Assembly: GCA_037176705.1 (NCBI GenBank) | Contig: CM073895.1 | Coordinates: forward strand, 1,240,001 to 1,304,000 | DNA length: 64,000 bases | Origin: Molossus alvarezi | Taxonomy: Eukaryota; Chordata; Mammalia; Chiroptera; Molossidae | Reading direction: 5' to 3' | Shown: piece after piece, positions 51,663 to 63,621 of the stretch | Layout of the letters: every line of letters starts with the position of its first letter | Position numbering within the stretch: position 1 is the first letter of the stretch | Notes under the pieces: generated by a model | What the model saw: only the letters and a program-made list of their open reading frames with translations | The model's database searches: none | What the model was told of the DNA's origin: nothing | Translations under genes and position numbers: made by a program

Positions 51663-52080
51663 CGCGGGCTCGGATTGGGCGGCGCGAGGGGCGGGGCCGC
51701 ACGAGGTCGGGGCGGGGCGAAGGCGGGGCCCAGCGGGCTCGGACTGGGCGGTGTGGGGGCGGGGCCGTACGAGGGCGGGGCGGGGCGAAGGTGGGGCCCA
51801 GCGGGCTCGGACTGGGCGGTGCGAGGGCGGGGCCTGGGCGGTGCGAGGGCGGGGCACGCGGGCTCGGACTGGGCGGTGCGAGGGCGGGGCCTGGGCAGTG
51901 CGAGGGCGGGGCACGCGGGCTCGGACTGGGCGGTGCGAGGGCGGGGCCTGGGCAGTGCGAGGGCGGGGCACGCGGGCTCGGACTGGGCGGTGCGAGGGCG
52001 GGACCGTACCAGGTCGGGGCGGGGCGAAGGTGGGGCCCAGAGGGCTCGGACTGGGCGGTGCGAGGGGCGGGGCCGGGGAG
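51663..52080. repeat. GC-box minisatellite, 57-bp units, in the PEX10 promoter
   Basis: Array of units combining GCTCGGACTGGGCGGTGCGA with GGGCGGGGC. The landmark CACGCGGGC recurs at 51855, 51912 and 51969 (exact 57-bp period). Units flanking this core are variant and carry CGAAGGTGGGGCCCAGCGG or CGTACGAGG. Each unit supplies one or more Sp1-type GC boxes. Confidence 0.93.
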
Positions 52081-52330
52081 GCCCGGGGCTAGCGTGAGCC
52101 CCGCCCCCTGCGCCGGGCGGGACTGGCAAGGCGCGGACCTGTGGGAGCCAAGTGGGCGCCGGGCGGCGGGGGAGCAGGTGGCTGGGGCCAAGGGGCGGCC
52201 GGACCCGAGGGCGCTGGACGCGGTGGGGTTTTCGGATCTGAGAGCTGATCTGGCAGCTTCACTGCGAGAGAGCGGGCGGGACAAGCCCTGGGGACTGCGA
52301 CGGGGCAGCCAAACCAGCAGGTGCTGACCC

Positions 52331-54540
52331 TCCGTGGGGCGGGGTCTCCGGGGAGCCCAGGGGCTTGCGGTGGGTGCGGCGTCCCGCCCCAGGCCAGGCT
52401 CTTCCTCTCTGCACTGCCCTCCTGGCTGCGCCTGTCACCCACCTCGTGTTCGGATCCTCCGGGACCTCACCGGGACCCCCCTGTGGGCTGGAGCCGCCCC
52501 ACGCTGGGGCCCCACAAAGGCGCTCTGGGGACCCTGGGCCGGGTGGGGTTCAGAATCTGTGAACCACGGTCATGAGAACAAGACAGGCGCCTCACTCACC
52601 CCCCAGGCTGCCCCGCGCTGGGCCCTCCTGGTGGACCCCTGAGCCCTCCCAGCCGCTTCTCTCATAGAGCAGGGACCCAGGCAGGCCTGGGCAAGTCGCC
52701 AGGGCCACACACTAGAGGGCAGAGCTGGGGGAGCCACAGCCCGACTTGAACTGCTGGTTGGGAGGGGCCTGGCTAGGGAAGGAAAGAGGGAGAAGGGATG
52801 GCTGTGGGGACAGCTTGAGGCCCGGAGCATCAAGTCTGCACCTGTGCCCCAGTGGCAAAGGGAGGGCCGGGGTGCCCCAGTCAGACTTGAGTGGCCTCAC
52901 GCAGCCTGACAGCAGAAGCTCCCTGCTCTGTTGGCACTGAGTGGAGCCACGTGGCTACTTGAGAGAAAGTGGGTGGAACTGAGCCCAGGGGAACTGGGGA
53001 ACGACAAGACCCCTCTGACCCGGGCCAGGTGGGCATAGGGCAGGACCGGTGACATTTCCTGGCCTCACCTCTGCTCTGCTCCAACCTCAAGAGGCTCAGC
53101 CCTGGGAAGGGCCCCAGCCCGGCCCAGACCAGGTGACATGGAACCTGGCATTGGCCAGGCTGTGGAGACGGGCTCAGAGCTGGTGGGGCCCTACCAGCCA
53201 GGCCGGCCCTACTTAGAGGGTAGGGGCATGACCCTGTGGTCTCGCAGTCTCATCTGTCCCTGTGCCTCTTGAGAGCCACTCCCCTGCCTGTGTGTCCTGT
53301 TTCCTGGACACAGAGGCTGCCTGCTGCTTTGGCTGGCAGCCGGAGGCAGATCCTTGGAGGGGGTGCAGGGGCAAGGCTTGGGCCACGTGGAGACACTGAG
53401 GCCTCACAACTCTCATCCTAGCCCCGAGAAACCCAAGCTCCTTCCTGGCCCCAGAGGCACCCGGGCCTGTGGTGTCCATTGGTGCCAAGTCGGACTTGGA
53501 ATGGGTTGTTTCCCTTCCTCAGCGTCCCGTCTCACTGTAGCAAGGCCAGAATCAATGTACCGAGTGCCTTGTTCTCTGGAGGTGGGCTTTGGGCCCCCCC
53601 CCCGCCCCCGGGTTCAGATCTCAGTTTCCTCACTGGTGCTTGTTTGGGGTGCTGCTGACGCTCCAGGTGCAGACTCCAGAGCAGCCAGCAGGTGTCGCCA
53701 TCGGCTCATCTGCTCTACCAAGTTAGCGTTGAATTGTAGCGGGTCAGGGAGTTACACCTGGACTTGTGAACTCGGCGGGGGCGGGGGCGGGGGTGGGGAA
53801 CCAAAGACAGAGTGGAGTGACTGCTCCCTGGGCCTCAGTGTAAAGGTGGGGACACCGCTGAGGCGTGTGACTGACGGTGGGTTTCAGAGACAAGGCAGCT
53901 TGGGAGATGCATACGAGAAGTCCTTGGCTGTCAGTAAATCAGCTCGTGTTCCCTGGTGAGCATGGCCTGGAGCTCCATGGGCTGCAGTTTTCAGATCCCA
54001 GGATTCTGGGCTGGGCTGGGGGGCAGGGACGAGGGCTCTTGCCAGAGGGGGTGTGTGCCCCTTGTCACCACTAGCCTGTGCAAGGGCTAAAATATCAACA
54101 CTTTCCCTCCTCCCTTCTAAGTTCTAGTCGGGCCAGTATTCAAATGAGCGGAGACAGTAACGGGAGAAAGTCACAGTTTTAATGCGCGTGCATGGGGAAG
54201 TCACATAAGCACGGACGTCCCGAGGACAGCGAGGCAACACTGGACACAGGACATTTCCGGACAAAGGAGAAGGGGGGCGGGCTCCTAGATGTCAGAACGG
54301 AGCATGGGTGACTTACAGGTAGTTGACGTGGAACATGCATGGCAGGAAGTTTCTCGCCAGGCAACTCAGAGATGGGGGACATGGGGCATCTTGCGGACAA
54401 CAAAGGCCAGGGTAGAAGGTGCTTACGGCAACACTTTTCTACCTTTCTCGTCGCAGGGCACATGCAGACCAATTACTAACGTCCTGTGGCACACCCGGAA
54501 AGGTATTTTTTTTGCTGATCTGACATAAAATAGTTATAAT
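52331..54540. other. Intergenic, no gene recognised
   Basis: GC-rich unique-looking sequence right of the PEX10 promoter. In human the next gene in this direction is PLCH2 (plus strand), but none of its recognisable N-terminal or PH-domain exons is seen. A G-run at 53774-53797 has G-quadruplex character. Confidence 0.5.
53774..53797 (+). repeat. (GGGGGC)n-type G-rich tract
   Basis: Consecutive GCGGGGGC-type units, plus-strand G-quadruplex-prone and short. Confidence 0.8.
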
Positions 54541-54615
54541 TTTTATTGATTTACAAAAAAAAAAAAATTACCTACCCTTTTTGCTCCAAAAGTAACTTTT
54601 TATTTTATATTTTAA

Positions 54616-54856
54616 TTTTTTTTTTTTATCCTCACCCAAGGACATTTTTCCATTTTTTGTACAGAGAGAGTGGGAGGGAGAGAGAGAGAGAGAAACATCG
54701 ACGTGAAAGAGGCACATCGAGTGGCTGCCACCCGCACGACCCACCAGGGCCGGGGACAAACTGCAACCGAGGTACGTGCCCTTAGCGGGAACCGAACCTG
54801 GGTCTCTCTGGACCGCAGGCCGACGCTCCAACCGCTGAACCAAACCGGCCAGGGCT
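54616..54856 (-). mobile_element. VES-type SINE, full length
   Basis: Poly-T, TATCCTCACCCAAGGACATT, GAGAGAGAGAGAAACATCGA, and GAACCAAACCGGCCAGGGCT at the right end. First of three clustered copies. Confidence 0.95.
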
Positions 54857-54869
54857 ATTTTAATTATAT

Positions 54870-55093
54870 TTTAAAATAGTTTTTTATTGATTTTTTTTTG
54901 AGAGAGAGGAAGGGAGCGAGAGAAAGAGATAGAAACATCGATGTGAGAGAGAAACATCCATTGGCTGCCTCCTGCACGCCACCTACCGGGGATGGAGCCG
55001 GCAACCCAGGCATGTGCCCTGATTGGGAATCAAACCAGGACCTCTCAGTCCATGGGACGACGCTCCATCCACTGAGCCACACCAGCTACGCCA
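54870..55093 (-). mobile_element. VES-related SINE, divergent subfamily
   Basis: Starts at TTTTTATTGATTTTTTTTTG, has GAAACATCGATGTGAGAGAG, and ends ACTGAGCCACACCAGCTACG. Its middle and head differ from the neighbouring copy, suggesting an older subfamily. Confidence 0.85.
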
Positions 55094-55118
55094 AAAGTGA
55101 CTTAAAAAAAAAAGTGCA

Positions 55119-55375
55119 CCCTGGCCAATTTGGCTCAGCGATTAGAACGTCAGCCCATGGACCAATGAATCGTGGTTGATTCTGGTCAAGGGCACGTACC
55201 TTGGTTGCAGTTTGGTCCCCGGCTCTGGTCGGGGTCGTGCGGGAGGCAACCACTCGGTGTGTCTCTTTCACATTGATGTTTCTCTCTCTCTCTCTCCCCC
55301 CCCCCCACTCTATCCAAAGATAAATGGGAAAGAAAATATCCTCGGCGAGGATTAAAAAAATAAATAAATAAATAG
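55119..55375 (+). mobile_element. VES-type SINE, full length
   Basis: CACCCTGGCCAATTTGGCTC, TCGGTGTGTCTCTTTCACAT, CT-rich tract with a C run, tail GGATTAAAAAAATAAATAAA. Opposite orientation to the two copies on its left. Confidence 0.93.
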
Positions 55376-55775
55376 GAATCAGGTGATTATATTATATATA
55401 AGGATTTCTGGTACCAAGAATTGACCAATCAGAGGAAACCTCATTATGTGACGTGACCAATAAGATGGAACTCTGTGACATGACCTGTATAATTATGGTT
55501 CAAGACAGGCATTCACCCAGGACAGTTATTGTGTTGGCCGTTGTCGTTTTTACTGGACAGTCTCAGGGACAAGAAGCCAGTGCCCTGACTGAACAGGTGG
55601 AAGTGTGCGGCTCCCCGGCTGCAAATCAGCGCCGTACGGTGATCGGGCCAAGGCTCCCTCCAGAGGAGATTTCTCTGTCTGAAGCTCTTGGGCAGGAAAG
55701 CGGGGTGGCTCCAAGGTTCTTCTAAGTCTTTTTTTTCTTAATAAACAGTTTAAAGTCAATATTCCAAAGAGCAGC
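55376..55775 (+). mobile_element. Possible solo LTR (promoter plus poly(A) signal module)
   Basis: A compact block with two CCAAT boxes (55425-55429, 55457-55461), a TATA-like TATAA (55488-55492) and AATAAA (55740-55745), i.e. a U3-R-like order about 400 bp long. No retroviral coding sequence adjoins it. Terminal TG/CA and a target duplication were not securely identified, so an ordinary cryptic promoter is an alternative. Confidence 0.3.
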
Positions 55776-58465
55776 TTCAGGGTGGCCAAACTTTGGTCCC
55801 CTTCACCTGAATGCAGGGCCTGTGCCCACGGGACTTGTGACCTCTGGCTCCTCTGAGGACAGGAGGGCGGGAGGTGAGGCTCCGCGGGCTGCAGGCAGAG
55901 GTGGCTGGAGGGTCCCGCCGGCCCCCCACCACGGCCCTCCCTTGCAGCAGCAGCCTGGGCAGGAGAACGAGGGAAGGCTCAGGCAGAACCTCGGGGTACA
56001 GTGCTCACTGCTCACGCAGATGAACCCGGAGAACAGGTTTCTCCACCTGGCAGTGGCTGGGAGGCCCTCACCCCACCTCAGGCTGGTCGCAGACCCGGGC
56101 TTTGGAGGTCCTGGGGCGGCGAGCCTGGGCACAGGCGGGCAGTGCCCCAGCTGGGCTGCACGGTGGACTCCTGCCCCCTAGATGCAGAGCCCCCTGAGCT
56201 GGGCAGTGGGGAGGCCTCGTGGCAGCTCCCAAAGCAGTGCCCGGCCAGGCCTTGTCGGTGGAGCAAGGACGAGGGGCCAGTGCAGAGCTGGCCTGGGTCT
56301 GGGAGGGATGTTGGGTGGTTACGGGCACGGGCAGGGGCTGGGGGCTCTGCTGTGGCCGGCAGTATGTCCTGTGCTTGCCAGGACCGGAAGGCAGGTTCCT
56401 GAAGGTGCTTCTACCCGGGTAGAGCCGGCCTAGGGTCAGGACTGAATCGGGGGACCCGGGTGGGGAGGCCCATCCACGTGGTAGAGCGAAGCCCACCAAA
56501 CATATTTAAGTTGCCACCTCGTGTGGAGGCAGAGTGTGGAGCTGCGGGTGGGGGCCAGGCACTGCCACGGGGGGCGGGGGCTGCAGGTAGCGGCAGAGGC
56601 CTTGGATCTGCCAGCGGGCTCCGGGGCTCCATGTGTGGGGTGGAGCCCAGCCACTGTGGCCCGGCCCCCGTGGGGCATTCCTGGCACAGGTGTGGGAAAG
56701 GCCACGGGGTCTCAGAACACGAAAACGGAGGGTCTGCCTGCCAGCCAGGGCTTTCCTGGACCCCGGGCTGAGGGGCTCTGCACCTGCCATACCCCGTAAG
56801 GGAGGGGGGCACTCTTCACCCTACTTTACACATGAGGAAACTGAGGCTCAGAGACAGAGCTTCTCGGCTCTGCAGAGGCCGGCTTCAGATTGAGTTCTAC
56901 TCCAGGGATCCCCATTTCCCACGGTCTCCAGGCCTGGGGCACAGAGGGCTCAGGAGCCGCCCCTCACAGGGCCAGGCCCCACTCTGGCCCCACTAGGGCA
57001 TCTAATGACAGTGCCACCCCCCGCCCCCGCCCCCGCCCCCAGTCCTCTCGGGACGCATTCCGATGCGTGTTCAGTATCCGTCTTCTGTTCAGGGAGTTTA
57101 CAGACGCAGTATTTTCTTGCACCCAGTTTTGATCAACATTAGCAGCACACAAACATGTTATTCTCCAGATCCTTTTTGCTCTGTCTGATCAGTTGTAGGG
57201 ACCCCAGAGCTTTGTCTCCCCAGTTGCTGCTGGGGCGGAGTTCTTGGGGTATCACTGAAATCAGAGTTTCTGCAGGCCCCCACGGGAGGGCGAGACGTGG
57301 AGGATGGCTTTGTTCTGTGGAATTACACGGCTGGGTTTCCCAAGTCCCGTTTGCCTTAGTTCCGTCATAGAAGGAGTGTAGCTGAGGTTCCGCTAGAGCT
57401 AAAATCAGAGCCAGTGTCCATGTTGGGGTGGGGTCCAGCGTCAGGGTAGCCGCAGTCCGTCAGTGCATTGCTGTGGGGTCTGCATGGTCGGGGGACAGTC
57501 GGGTGAACCAAGAGAACCAGGAGAGCGCGCCCCAAGGAAAAGTCCCAAGAGCCCGAGAGCCCAGGAGAGCGGGCTCCTGTGTTCAGCGAATCCTGTATTC
57601 CAACCTTCTCGGCTTGCAGTGGCCATGTCCACTCCGGCCGACATCTCTCTCCCCAGGTGTGATCAACAGGCACATACCTTCTCTATGTCACCCCAACTTT
57701 ACTGGGCATACGTCTGTCTTCCTTTGTTGGATCCCTCCCCCGGTGTTTCGCAGGCAACATGCCTACAATGTCTGGCCTTTCCTTTGCTTCTTTTCTGTTA
57801 TTAATAACAAGTTAATTACAATGGTATCAAGATCAGCGACTTTGTGAGCTGGTTGTTAAACACAGCCACAATTAAAATCAAATTAAACTAATTAAACCAT
57901 GTAAAGCATACAAATTATGTAAAAAACAAAGGTAACAAACACGAAAAACTCCCCGATTCCTAGTTATTGACAGCGTGCTGTTATCTTATCCAGGCGTGGT
58001 TGTGTCTGACCCGGACCCTATGCAAATGGCTCGTGTCGCCCCAACTTCGAGCTCAGGATCCCAGGGTCAGAGCTGCAAATGGGCCTCAGGGCCTCAGTGG
58101 GAGAGTTCACGCCATGGAAACCGGCTCACAGCACCCTTCCCGGCTTCTCCCCAGGGGGCTGGTTGGTGAGTCCTGGCCGGCACACCCTTGGCTGTGATCA
58201 TTTGCTATTTGCCACGTTAGAAATGAAAACCAGTCATTTAAAAATATTTATTGACACAGACTTATTCAAAATAACAACAATCAAATTGTTACAGATTAAT
58301 ATAAGTAACATTTTATAGAAAGTAACTTTTGTCCCAAAACAAAGTTTCAGTGAGAAGAGCAACATGGTTTTACATTGTTGCAAATCTGCTGTTGGCTGTT
58401 CTCTAGGCTTCCGTGTCTGCTCCGCTTGCCCTTGTAGGGGGATATGAGGAGAAAGCTGGCTTTTT
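55776..58465. other. Intergenic, no gene recognised
   Basis: GC-rich unique sequence, with a MIR-like piece near 56815-56865 (ACATGAGGAAACTGAGGCTC) and a C-rich tract at 57018-57041. A stretch from about 57100 to 58000 becomes AT-rich toward its right end and looks like an old, unassigned repeat. Confidence 0.45.
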
Positions 58466-58469
58466 ATTT

Positions 58470-58711
58470 TATTTATTTTTAAAAATCCTCAGCTGAGGAT
58501 GTTTTTACATTTACTTTCAGACAGACTGGGAGGGAGGGAGAGAGAGAAACATCAATGTGAGAGGGACACATCGACTGTTGCCTCTCGCATGACCCGACCA
58601 GGGCTGGGGACCGAATTGGAACCCAGATACATGCCCTTGACCAGAATTGATTCTGTGACTCTTTGGTCTGTGGGCTGACTGTCCAACTGCCGAGCCACGT
58701 GGGCCAGGGCG
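58470..58711 (-). mobile_element. VES-type SINE, full length
   Basis: Left end AAAATCCTCAGCTGAGGATG, centre GAGAGAGAAACATCAATGTG, right end GAGCCACGTGGGCCAGGGC. Confidence 0.93.
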
Positions 58712-59164
58712 GAAGTTGGCTTTTTAGAAAACGGGGGTCTTCTCCTGTGACACTGCCCCACGCTGAGCAAGCGGTGGCTTCGAACAGGTTCTCGCCCTGA
58801 GAGCCGGAGCCCCATGAGTGCTGCCTGGGATTCCGCCACGTTAGCACACGCTGCTCTCGTTCACTCTCAATGGCTCCCACGTGTGATTTTGGAATGTCAC
58901 GTTTGGGTCACCTGGAGGATATTGGCTTGCTGAGTTAGGCAGAATTTCTAAATGTTGACACATTTCATTACATCTCATACATGCCCACTGCCCTCATGAG
59001 AAAAATCCTTTGCATATTTGGAAGCCACCAGACTTACAGGGGTGGATGCATATTCTCCAAAATGCTAATTTTCACCTAAACTTGAATTTTACCAGTGGGG
59101 ACAACCCCTTCTGTAGAGGTCACACCCATCTGCCCTGCACAGCTGTGGCTCTGCTGCCCTCTGT

Positions 59165-59403
59165 TTCTTCCAGTGAAAACGCTGTTCCTTCAGTGAAAAT
59201 GTGGTTCCTTCCAGTGAAAACGCTGTTCCTTCAGTGAAAATGTGGTTCCTTCCAGTGAAAACGCTATTCCTTCAGTGAACACGTGGTTCCTTCCAGTGAA
59301 AACACTGTTCCTTCAGTGAACACGTGGTTCCTTCCAGTGAACACGTGGTTCCTTCCAGTGAAACGCTGGTCCTTCCAGTGAACACGCGGTTCCTTCCAGT
59401 GTA
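59165..59403. repeat. 20/21-bp minisatellite
   Basis: About eleven tandem units, either TTCCTTCCAGTGAAAACGCTG (one base over twenty) or TTCCTTCAGTGAAAATGTGG. The two unit types first alternate, then the CCAGTGAACACG variant takes over. Non-coding. Confidence 0.93.
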
Positions 59404-62400
59404 CATGTGCTTCAAACTCCACTCCCTCGGCCTGTTTGGCACCTCTGGAAAACCGTCCTTCACCGCAGCTTTGTGTCACCCCCCCTTCTCCTCGCCCCAA
59501 ATATCAGAACGATGGAAAGTCTGCCTTGAGGTTGAATAAACTCGTCACTTTTACTGCTTCATCAAGCGCTTTCAGGGAAAGGCATTTTCCCGGTTAATCC
59601 TGGGCTCGGTGGGGTGCCCAGCACCCTTGGAGCCTCTGCCTGGTCTGTGCTGGGGGTCACCCACTGTGGTGCAGGTCTCCACACGGGAGGAAGGACATTA
59701 GGAAACAGGTTAGAACTCGTGGGCCCTGAAAGTTTCTGGGGACCCCTGGGGTTCCATGGGCCACGCTTTGGGAAGTGGTGCTCTCTGGCCCAGCAGCAGC
59801 CATGTGCCTTGTGCGGGTCTTGGCTTCTCTCGCTCAGCACCAAACTGTCAAGTGTTTCCTTTCCCTTTGCACTCCCCAAGCTGTGTGCTGTTCCCAGCTG
59901 TGTCCCCACCTCAGGAACCTCTAGCACCTCCGCCCGACAGGCTGCCCTGGACATCTTCCCCATTCCCTGGGGCCTGGGAGGGCTTTCTCTCCAGAGCGGA
60001 GTGGCTGGGTCCCAGGCTGCACACGTGTGCCCTGGCTAAGGGACACCACTCTTATCCCGGACTTGCCCCTCGGCTAGAGCCCTTCCCTCGTCCTTGCGAG
60101 GGCCCCGCTCTGTGAGGCCAGCTCCGGGCCCAACGTGCTCCTCGTCCGTCCCCCGTTGCTGCCATCTGCCCGCCAGGAGCTCAGCCTGGCCTCACGCTCC
60201 CCGCCGCGGCCGGGGTCACCACTGCCACGCTCTGCTGCCTTGTGCAGCTCAGTGGCCCTGGCAGTGGCCTGGCTCCATGGGCTCGGCATGGTGGCCCATG
60301 GCCGGCCTTCATTCTTTGTCTTTTCATTCACCAGGCTGGGGGTGGGGGAGGCAGGGGCTCTGGGCAGCTGGTGGCACTGGGGACAGGGTACAGCTTCACT
60401 CCCCCGCCAGCCATGGGGGCACCTCGACCTGTCCCCCATCACCAGGTTCCTCCACCTTGGACCCCACTCCTGGCCTGGAGACCGTGCTCGGAGGCGCTGG
60501 GCCGGCGAGGCCCCTGGAGAGGAGCTTCCTCAGGCAGCCCTGGGGAAGCTGAGGGGATGGGCGAGGCTGGGGCTCTGGCTGTGGGGCCCCAGGATGAGGA
60601 GGAGGCTGGGGGACAGGCAGTGTCACTCTTGGAGCCTTGGGCCAGGTATCCAGCCCGGGATGGACCCCAGGAGGACACTGGGCAGTGGGTCTAGGAAGAG
60701 TCAGGTGGAGTTTGGGGGAGCTGGCCTTGCCTCAGTACAGCCACATCAGCTGGGTTGGAGGTGTCTTGCCCTCTCTGGGCCTGTATCTCCCTTCAGAGAG
60801 TAGGATTTCTATGGTCTGGGTGGCTGGTGGGGGTCTGGCATGGAGAGGCTGTCCCACCGCGACATTCGACATTCGCTGCTCCGGAGGCTGGGGCCCAGGG
60901 TCTCCCAGAGCCAGCAGGGGTGTGGCTCCTCCTCCTGGGCAGACAGGGAAGGTGGGGGCCGGAGGGGAGGGTGTCCGGAGCAGGCTGGGGCGTGCACGAG
61001 GCCCCTCTAGCACTCCCTCCGTGAGCGACTGCTCTGTGGAACCCAGCCAGGGGCACCGTGCGTCCTGGGGGTAGGAAGAAGGCCTTGAGTGTACAGTGGG
61101 CCTCCCCACAGGAAGGGCAGCGAGGCGGGCGGGGCAGGATGGGCTGCCAGATGGTGGGCGCTTTGTCCTTGGGGCTGCCAGGGCGGAGGGCTGGCGGTCT
61201 TATGGAACAGACAGCCTGTCTGGGCATCACAGGCGGGGCCCTCAGGCTCTGGGCTGGGCCACCCTCTGGCCTGTCTGGGCCCCGCCTCACGACGAAACAG
61301 GACTGGCTGCTGGGGACGGATGGACCTCTCTTCCCTGTGCCTCCTGCCTGCCCCGCCTGGCACTGAATGCAGCCACGTGTGAGTGGTCACCTGTGGGCAA
61401 TGGTCAGTTCCCAGGGCTTGATGTTGGCCTCTGGGCCTGAGCAGAGGCCAGAGACCTGAGTTGAGAGGCGGCCCCTCCTTAATTTGGGGGCCGGGGCTCC
61501 GAGGGTCAGACTTTGAGAGAAGGAACTGGCCTAGCTGGTCGAGGCCCGTGCCAATGGCTGACCTCATGGTCCTGGGGCCTCGCCTGGGCTTGTGGCGTGG
61601 TGCTACTCCCTAATCAGGTGCGCCTGTGCCAGCCCAGCCAGAGCCCCACGCCCGGCCCGCGCACGGCAGACGTGTCCAGGCAGGGCCCTGGGCTCCCACT
61701 GCACCAGGAAGCTCCGTGCTGCCCAGGAACCTGCAGTGTGGGCCGGGGCGGCGGCTGGAGCCAGCACTGGCCTTTGAGAGCCTGGGCTGAGAGGCCACAC
61801 CCGGTGGGTGAGCCTGGAGCGGGCAGGAGAGGAGGTGGGTCCTACAGCGGCTGGCGGCTGGCGGGAGAGGCTTCTCTGCTGGACGCTTGAGCCGTGAGTC
61901 CCGGTGCTCCGGCCTCTGGGCTGCCTGGCGTCCCCTCCCTATGCTCTTCCGAGGTGCAGGACCCTCGCGGAGCCTGCTGCGGACCGCGGAGGGGGAGGCC
62001 AGGTGCAGGCTGAGGCAGAAGCGGCCAAGCGAGGGAGGGACAGAGGCAGCGAGGCCTCTTTCTTGGGGAATGAGGGAGCCCCAGAGGCCTGGGCTTGAGG
62101 AGGGCGTGAGCCAGGGCTGCTCTGCGGGCCCCGGGGAGGGAATGCCGGGGGAGCCTGGGCCTGCCTGTTGTCCCCACTGTGTGCTCCCGCGTGGGCACCG
62201 CACACTCCCGGTGGCCGTCCGAGGGCCGGGTCCGAAGTTCTGTCCTGGGCACAGCAGAGGGCACCAGGGCCCAGGGGCCAAGGCCCCAGGGAGGAGGCTC
62301 AGGGGAGGGAGCCGGTGGGTGCTGAGCGGTTCTGGAAGGGGGGCAGCAGGAGGTGGATGGATGGAGAGAAGGAGGAAGAGAAGGTCCGGGCAGCAGAGCA

Positions 62401-62848
62401 GGCTGAGCACAGGCTGGGGTGGGACTGAACCCCAGGGGAGACCACAGGGAGGGGGTGGAGCCCGGGGCCCACCTGGGGGTGGTGGTGAGAGTTGGGGCCT
62501 TGGAGCTGGGCCAAGCGGCCCAGGGGCAGCCGGCAGCCTGGGAGGTCAAAGTGGCCTCAATTCAGGGCACAGACTAGTGGTGGCTGCAAGGGCCGGGCCC
62601 CAGACCTGGGAGTGACCTGCAGGGGACCCCAAGACTGGAGAGGGCTGAGGGGCACCCACCTGGCCAGGGCTCCTTCTGTGGCCTGGGGGGCCCCACTGCG
62701 GCCGGGCGGGCTGGCGCCTCCAGCCCATCACAGCGAAGGGCTGGCAGCTTCTGTAAGGGGAACAAGTCCCAGCACAGAGAAGAAAATCCACACGTTGGTG
62801 AAGAAGCCATTGACGCAGCGGGCCTCACCGCCGCCCCTCCCCCTCTAG
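59404..62848. other. Intergenic or upstream gene DNA, no exon recognised
   Basis: GC-rich unique sequence with long composition-driven open frames on both strands. No conserved protein motif, tRNA or repeat was recognised. Confidence 0.45.
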
Positions 62849-63068
62849 ATGCCGTGTGCTCCATCCCAGCGGGGACGCAGGGACCCTGGGGGCAGAGGAA
62901 TCGCAGAGCTGCCTCTTCCTGCCTCCTGCTGACGGCGCACCCCAGCTGGACCCGGGCCAGGCCCACGTCTCCCCGCTGCCCAGTGGGGCGAGAGCCCCGG
63001 ACCCTCCAGGATGGCTCCGGAGCCCGAGGCCCGGGGGCCTTTCCTGAGCGCCAACGTTCTGCCTGTGG
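62849..63068 (+). other. Candidate exon A, gene unassigned
   Basis: Flanked by a strong acceptor (CCGCCCCTCCCCCTCTAG) and a near-consensus donor (TGG|GTGAGT). An ATG in a good context (CCAGGATGG, 63011) opens a short frame, MAPEPEARGPFLSANVLPV, running into the donor. I recognise no family. In position it could be an alternative first exon of the next gene, which is PLCH2 in human, but this is unproven. Confidence 0.22.
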
Positions 63069-63592
63069 GTGAGTGAGGCCTCCGGGCAGATGGCAGTGGG
63101 GTCTGGGTTCAGCTCCCCAGCGAGCTCCTCCCGAGCAGGTGGGCTGCCGTGGAGTTCCCGCGAGGAACCCATGCTCCTGCCCCCGATCCCAGGGAAGGCG
63201 GGACAGGTTTATTGGGACGACAGCGCCCCTCCGGCTCCGTGGAGCTCTCAGACCCTGGGACCCCCGGGTCGACGTGGGGGTCCTCAGCAGGTCTCAGTAC
63301 TGGTGGCTGTGCATCCCAGGGAGGTGCTTGGCATCTCTGGGCCTGGTCCCCTGGGCCATCTCTGTGGCCTGCGAGCTCTTGAAGTTGGTTACGCTGGATT
63401 AGGCGCCGCTCTCCTCTGTCGACTTTAGAAAGACGGAGCTGTGAGGGGCACAGGCCTTAGGGGTGCCGCCAGCACCAGATCGGGAAGTGGGCCGCCCCGC
63501 CGCCCCTCCCTGGCACTGCCCCCGAGGGCCCGGGGTCGCCGCTGTTCTGACTCCTACCACCTTCCGTTCACCTGCCGCTTTCCCACGTCCAG

Positions 63593-63621
63593 TGCGGGGC
63601 GTCACACAGGTGTACGTGCAG
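63593..63621 (+). other. Candidate exon B, gene unassigned
   Basis: Acceptor GCTTTCCCACGTCCAG and donor GCAG|GTGAGC bracket 29 bp. Spliced to candidate exon A it stays in frame and reads VRGVTQVYVQ. Two consecutive strong, phase-compatible exons are suggestive, but chance is possible in GC-rich DNA. Confidence 0.18.
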
